From JAVEDQ01 sp035468175 (GTDB lineage Bacteria > Actinomycetota > Actinomycetes > Frankiales > Frankiaceae): a stretch of 17,023 nucleotides of DNA. The stretch is from contig DATITC010000060.1 of the NCBI GenBank assembly GCA_035468175.1, forward strand, positions 1-17,023. The letters are read 5' to 3'. Position 1 is the first letter of the stretch. Each line of letters begins with the position of its first letter. The notes under the pieces are model-generated. The model worked only from the letters and a program-made list of their open reading frames with translations, made no database searches and was not told the origin of the DNA. The translations under genes and the position numbers were made by a program. Below, piece by piece: positions 13,703-17,023 of the stretch.

Positions 13703-15535
13703 TCAGTCCTGCCCGGTGCCCTGGACGCCGAGCAGTTGCTGACGGAGGAAATCCCGCTCGAGGCGCATGTGGTCCACCCGCTGGTCGACGACGAGCGCGC
13801 CGTGGCCGGCGTCGTAGGTGTGCAGCTCGAACGGCACCCCCCGCTGACGCAGGCGCGCGACGTAGTTCTGCACCTGCCGGATCGGGCACCGAGGGTCGTT
13901 CTCCCCGGCGAGGATCAGCACCGGTACCCGGACGTCGTCGACGTAGGTGATCGGGGACGAGCGCTCGTAGCGTTCCGGCACCGCCTCCGGCGACCCGCCG
14001 AACAGAGACCGGTCGTAGGCCTTCAGCGCTTCCATCTCGTCGGCGTAGGCGGAGACGTAGTCGGCTACCGGCACGATGGCCGCGCCCGCTGCCCACAGGT
14101 CGGGCTGGGTGCCGAGCGCGAGCAGCGTCAGGAAGCCGCCCCACGAACCACCGGCGATCGCGGTGCGCTCCGGATCGATGACGCCGCGGGAGACCAGGTC
14201 GGCCCGAACGGTCGCGACGTCCTCGAGCTCGATGAGTCCGGGCGCCGCCTCCAACGCGTCCCGCCACGTCGCGCCGTAACCGGTGGACCCGCGGTAATTG
14301 ACCCGCACCACGGCGAAGCCGGCGTCGGTCAGCGCGGCCGAGCGGGCGTCGTAGGCGTCCTCGTCGTGCGCGGCCGGACCGCCGTGGACGTCGAACACGG
14401 CGGGGTAGCCGTTCGGCCCGGGCTCGGCGTCCGGCACCAGCAGCAGCGCGTGCAGGCGACCGGCGGGAGTGTCGATCTCGACGTCGGACACGCCCACGCC
14501 GGGCGGCGCCGCCGGCCCTTCCGGTGCGACGACGACCGTGCCTGCCAGGTCCCGGATCTGCGGCGGGACGGCCGCGGAGGTCCACCAGACCCAGACCGAG
14601 CCGTCCGGGCGCGCGGTCGCTCCCTCGACCACACCCGGCGGCAGGCCGAGCGGGGTCAGCTCCCCGGACGCGAGGTCGTAGCGCCACACGTCCGAGCGGG
14701 CCCGGAAGCTGCGCCGGACCAGCAAAGCGCCGCCGTCCGGATACCAGCTGGCGGTGAGCTCGCCTTCGAGTTCGATCGGAAGTTCCTCGACGGTCCCGGA
14801 GGCGCCGTCCCATAAGGCGAGCTCGGACCGGCCGTGCCGTTCGTGCTCGACGAGCATCCGGGCTGGCCCCTCGACCGGTTCGAAGCCGCCGGCGGACAGG
14901 CCGAAGCCGGGTCCGTCCCACAGGTCCGCGATGGTGGTGCCCTCCGGGCGGACCAGCCGGAGGGCCGGGTGCCGGTTGTCGCCGTGCTCCGCGTGCTCGA
15001 GGCAGACGAGGGTGCCGTCCAAGCTCACGTCGGTGACGTTGGCGTCCTCGACGGAGACATAGATGCGTTCGGCGGCGTGGGCGCCCGGATCGAGCCGCCA
15101 CACCTCCGCACCGCCGTCGTCACTGCGGCCGATGTAGGCGGTGCCGTCCCGACCGAGCGCGAGCCCGGAGGGGTAGCCGGCGGCGAGCGACGGCGCGGCC
15201 GGCTGTGCCGAGCCCGACCCGTCGAACGGCTCGGTCTGCCAGACCCCGAACTCGTCCCCGTCGGTGTCGGCGAACCACCACACGGTCGTTCCGTCTAGCG
15301 AGATGTCCGACATCCAGGTGCCCTGCGGGCGCCGGGTGAGCTGGCGGAGTTGGCCGCCTGGGGACCAGGTGTAGACCTCGTAGGTGCCGGAGGAGTTCCC
15401 CCGCAGCACGCAGGCGTCCGGTGCATCCCAGGCCCAGTGCGGCAGGCTGACTCGTGGTGCGCGGAACCGCTTCTCCCAGACGGGGGCGCCGTCCGGTGCC
15501 TCCGCTGCAGGTGCGGAGCCGGATGGAATGGTCAT
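13703..15535 (-). CDS. S9 family (prolyl oligopeptidase-type) serine peptidase
   Basis: The 610-residue product combines an N-terminal beta-propeller with repeated SxDGxxV-type blades (for example MSDISLDGTTVWWFADTDGD) and a C-terminal alpha/beta hydrolase. The propeller in this family limits access to short peptides. The catalytic triad is present: Ser464 in AGGSWGGFLTLLA, Asp547 in LILAGENDPRCP, and His578 in YDAGHGALV. There is no signal peptide from the ATG at 15533-15535 (MTIPSGSAPAAEAP), so it is probably cytoplasmic. An in-frame upstream extension to 15760 overlaps the neighbouring gene and is Arg/Ser-rich, so it was not used. The ribosome site is weak. It lies 64 nt after the SIS-like gene and may be co-transcribed with it. 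Confidence 0.93.
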   Translation of the reverse strand: MTIPSGSAPAAEAPDGAPVWEKRFRAPRVSLPHWAWDAPDACVLRGNSSGTYEVYTWSPGGQLRQLTRRPQGTWMSDISLDGTTVWWFADTDGDEFGVWQTEPFDGSGSAQPAAPSLAAGYPSGLALGRDGTAYIGRSDDGGAEVWRLDPGAHAAERIYVSVEDANVTDVSLDGTLVCLEHAEHGDNRHPALRLVRPEGTTIADLWDGPGFGLSAGGFEPVEGPARMLVEHERHGRSELALWDGASGTVEELPIELEGELTASWYPDGGALLVRRSFRARSDVWRYDLASGELTPLGLPPGVVEGATARPDGSVWVWWTSAAVPPQIRDLAGTVVVAPEGPAAPPGVGVSDVEIDTPAGRLHALLLVPDAEPGPNGYPAVFDVHGGPAAHDEDAYDARSAALTDAGFAVVRVNYRGSTGYGATWRDALEAAPGLIELEDVATVRADLVSRGVIDPERTAIAGGSWGGFLTLLALGTQPDLWAAGAAIVPVADYVSAYADEMEALKAYDRSLFGGSPEAVPERYERSSPITYVDDVRVPVLILAGENDPRCPIRQVQNYVARLRQRGVPFELHTYDAGHGALVVDQRVDHMRLERDFLRQQLLGVQGTGQD

Positions 15536-15599
15536 GGCTCGATGGTGCCGCAGACCGGTCGGCACGGCAGGGACTTCAAAACGCAGTCTGCTGTCCGAC

Positions 15600-16151
15600 C
15601 TAACCACGTCTCCACTGGCGGGGGAGGACGGGGTCGGTAGCGGCAGCCGCGCCGACGACGTGCCCGGCGAGGTCCAGCTGCACGGTGTCCGACGACGGCA
15701 GCAGCACCGCTTCATGGGCGAGATCAGCGAGGTCGGCGGCGCCGTAGGCTCCGTCGTCACCCCCGAGGGTCAGGATAGTCGCGCCGCGGCGCCGGGCGTC
15801 CGACACCCCCTGCAGCAGTCCGGCGGGCGCGCTGGCCGGAGCCACGACGAGCAGGGTCGAGCGGCGGACGTCGGCGAGCCGGTCGACGCCGACCGAGAGA
15901 TGCGCCGGTGCGTGGGCCGGGACCCGCCAGCGCACGAGCGTCGGCGCAGGACGCGTCCCGGGGTTAAGCCGGGCGCCGTCGGCGAGGTGGGCGACGAGGT
16001 GCCACGGCTCGTCGTCCGGGGTGCCGATGACGAGCAGGTCGTCGGTGCGCTCGGCGCTGGTGCGCACCGACCGACCCAGCTGACGGGCATCAGCCCACCA
16101 GTCACAGCGGCGGAGCTCAGCGGCCAGTGCGGCGAGCCGTCCCAGGTCCAT
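15600..16151 (-). CDS. Uncharacterised SIS-like (Rossmann-type) protein
   Basis: The 183-residue product has an alpha/beta pattern. DDLLVIGTPDDEPWHLVAHL lies at 38-56, and RRSTLLVVAPASAPAGLLQGVSDARRRGATILTLGG lies at about 97-131. The second stretch resembles the sugar isomerase (SIS) core, where a strand, a Ser/small-residue loop and a helix precede RGA-x-hydrophobic. Conserved sugar-phosphate-binding Ser/Thr residues are not obvious, so the SIS assignment is weak. It has no signal peptide or membrane segment. The ATG at 16149-16151 has a strong GGGAGGA about 4 nt upstream, which rejects the longer frame to 16244. It is the first gene of the minus-strand run; function unknown. Confidence 0.72.
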   Translation of the reverse strand: MDLGRLAALAAELRRCDWWADARQLGRSVRTSAERTDDLLVIGTPDDEPWHLVAHLADGARLNPGTRPAPTLVRWRVPAHAPAHLSVGVDRLADVRRSTLLVVAPASAPAGLLQGVSDARRRGATILTLGGDDGAYGAADLADLAHEAVLLPSSDTVQLDLAGHVVGAAAATDPVLPRQWRRG

Positions 16152-16203
16152 TCGTCCTCCCGTGGGTCTCCCGCCTATCGGAACGGCAGCCGGGAGTTGA
16201 ACG

Positions 16204-16389
16204 TCAGGCGACACCTTCCGGCGAAGCGCCGGTGACCTGCACACCCGGACGGTCGCTGCCCGGGTTGATGCCGCCCTTGGTGGCGATGACCACGCTGTCC
16301 CGGTTGCTCTCGAGCTCCGAGCGGAGCGCGTTCGTCAGGATCTTCTCGGAGGCGCCGAAGCGCGGATTCGCATCCCCTGGATCACCTGA
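16204..16389 (-). pseudogene. Aldo/keto reductase remnant (about 60 codons)
   Basis: A short open stretch on the minus strand reads NPRFGASEKILTNALRSEL, then RDSVVIATKGGINPGSDRPG and VTGASPEGVA before a TGA. This matches the early part of aldo/keto reductases: the xxGxSEKILGxAL helix, the strand VVIATKGG, and the ASPE turn before the next helix. A full enzyme has about 280-330 residues; here both ends are missing, and a stop (16390-16392) lies just upstream in the same frame. There is no start codon or ribosome site in a useful place. I read it as a decayed fragment sitting in the upstream region of the SIS-like gene. Only short motifs support the family, but their order and spacing agree. 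Confidence 0.6.
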
Positions 16390-16750
16390 TCAGGAAACCC
16401 GAGAACAGTTCACAGCGGCGTCAGCCCGACGATTCCTCCCCTGACGTTTGCGCAGATAGCGCGGACGGATCGGAGAGCCGGATGAGGCGACGCTGGATTC
16501 TGCCGACTGTTCTGGTCGGTGTGCTCGCGGCCGCATCCTGCCAGCCGACGCCGGCCCCGCCGCCGGCTCCGTTCTCGTCGATCGCCGCGTGGCAGTCGAC
16601 CACCTGGGCCTGGGCCAAGCTCGTTCGCGTCGTCGGCGGCGTCAATGACGACGGCATGCTGATCCGGGAGAGCGACTCCGGCAGCATCGTTCCCGTCCTG
16701 ACAGCCACGCTGATGTCGGTCGCGGACGAACCCTGGCGCCCCTCAGTCAT

Positions 16751-16810
16751 CAATCCCAACAACCAAGAAACCCTGACCCACAGCGCTCGCCGCGTGGGTT
16801 CAGGGGTTTC
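16751..16810 (-). terminator. Rho-independent terminator of tRNA-Pro
   Basis: On the minus strand, GAAACCCCTGAACCCAC (16794-16810) pairs with GTGGGTCAGGGTTTC (16767-16781), two bulged bases, with a 12-nt loop. It is followed by the T-rich TTGGTTGTT tract (16758-16766). The hairpin begins about 24 nt after the tRNA 3' end, the right place to end its transcript. Confidence 0.8.
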
Positions 16811-16833
16811 CTATCTCCTGAGAGATGACGGTG

Positions 16834-16907
16834 TCGGGGTGGCGGGATTCGAACCCACGGCCTCTTCGTCCCGAACGAAGCTCGCTACCAAGCTGCGCCA
16901 CACCCCG
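16834..16907 (-). tRNA. tRNA-Pro, anticodon CGG
   Basis: The minus strand forms a full cloverleaf. The acceptor stem is CGGGGTG/CACCCCG. The D arm is GCGC/GCGA (three pairs plus a G-A mismatch at the base) with loop AGCTTGGTA. The anticodon stem is CTTCG/CGAAG around loop TTCGGGA. The T arm is GTGGG/CCCGC with TTCGAAT. The anticodon CGG is encoded at 16871-16873 and reads CCG proline codons, frequent in this GC-rich genome. The discriminator base is A at 16834. CCA is not encoded, so it must be added after transcription, as is common in actinobacteria. Confidence 0.96.
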
Positions 16908-16919
16908 GTGGCCTGGGCA

Positions 16920-16925
16920 AGTCTA
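16920..16925 (-). promoter_or_regulatory. -10 box of tRNA-Pro
   Basis: TAGACT on the minus strand fits the TAnnnT pattern of the main actinobacterial sigma factor and ends 12 nt before the tRNA, leaving a leader of about 5-6 nt. No good -35 match was found about 17 nt upstream. Confidence 0.5.
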
Positions 16926-17023
16926 GCGGACGCTGGGGCGGTCCCGCCGCTGTCGTTCGGTCGGCGGTCGGCTCACGAGCAGGTCCGTGGCGTGAGCGTC
17001 AGCAGCGTCGCCTCCGGGCGGCA

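Larger units (their letters stand above)
16482..17023 (+). pseudogene. Start of a lipoprotein gene whose frame does not close; probable 3'-truncated remnant
   Basis: ATG 16482 has GGAGAG at 16472-16477 and encodes a clear lipoprotein signal: MRRRWILPTVLVGVLAAASC with lipidated Cys20, then a Pro/Ala-rich spacer and a short region with AAWQSTTWAWAKLVRVVGG. After about residue 90 (near 16750) the frame enters the terminator of tRNA-Pro and then runs antisense through the whole tRNA to the window edge, with no stop codon. A protein spanning a tRNA gene on the opposite strand is unlikely, so the original 3' end is probably lost. The encoded sequence before the terminator is not recognised. The open frame beyond 16760 may simply reflect GC-rich sequence having few stops. 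Confidence 0.45.

Noticed and set aside
12918..15101. A 727-codon minus-strand open frame spanning msrA and much of the S9 gene
   Set aside because: Only its last 215 residues are a protein (MsrA). The rest is an Arg/Gly-rich shadow of the S9 gene in another frame.

Overview
The window comes from a high-GC actinobacterial chromosome (Actinomycetota). Three things point there: the very GC-rich third codon positions, the dnaX-ybaB-recR and ask-asd gene orders, and actinobacterial protein types such as LGFP repeats, DUF2252 and an aspartokinase with an internal beta-subunit start. I cannot name the genus from sequence alone; a Frankia/Cryptosporangium/Geodermatophilus-like relative is only a guess. 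Most of the window is ordinary chromosome. Decayed sequence is confined to two places.

Layout. (1) 1-1685, + strand: the 3' end of dnaX, then ybaB and recR, a conserved replication/repair cluster. (2) 1822-3029, +: a secreted S53 (sedolisin-type) peptidase gene broken by three frame lesions but still carrying its catalytic residues. (3) 3087-3512, +: a small membrane-associated protein resembling metal-dependent hydrolases, facing a short-chain dehydrogenase-like gene (3541-4227, -) that has lost the SDR catalytic residues. (4) 4293-6739, +: ask and asd, overlapping by ATGA, the first two steps of the aspartate pathway (lysine, diaminopimelate, threonine, methionine). A well-placed internal ribosome site inside ask predicts a separate regulatory beta subunit. 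(5) 6823-7710, -: a DUF2231-Rieske membrane fusion, divergent from 7804-9744, +, a DUF2252 kinase-like protein with a histone-H1-like Lys/Ala/Pro tail. (6) 9895-10476, +: a lipoprotein of the VanY/M15 D,D-carboxypeptidase family. (7) 16151-10504, -: four co-directional genes, namely a SIS-like protein, an S9 prolyl-oligopeptidase-type peptidase, MsrA, and a galactose/glyoxal-oxidase-type radical copper protein with N-terminal LGFP repeats. The gaps (64, 137 and 191 nt) suggest linked but probably separate transcription units. A 12-bp perfect inverted repeat lies between the S9 gene and msrA. (8) 16152-17023: a scarred region with an aldo/keto reductase remnant on -, a lipoprotein start on + whose frame never closes, and tRNA-Pro(CGG) on - with its own -10 box and terminator.

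How the genes fit together. Ask and Asd feed the aspartate pathway, whose diaminopimelate product is a cell-wall precursor, and the M15 protein would trim cell-wall peptides. The radical copper oxidase would produce hydrogen peroxide, and MsrA next to it would repair oxidised methionine; that pairing is inference. I found no CRISPR array, no complete mobile element and no obvious defence system. The best candidates for something unusual are the LGFP-radical copper oxidase without a signal peptide, the H1-like tail on DUF2252, the SDR without its catalytic residues, and the recently broken S53 peptidase.
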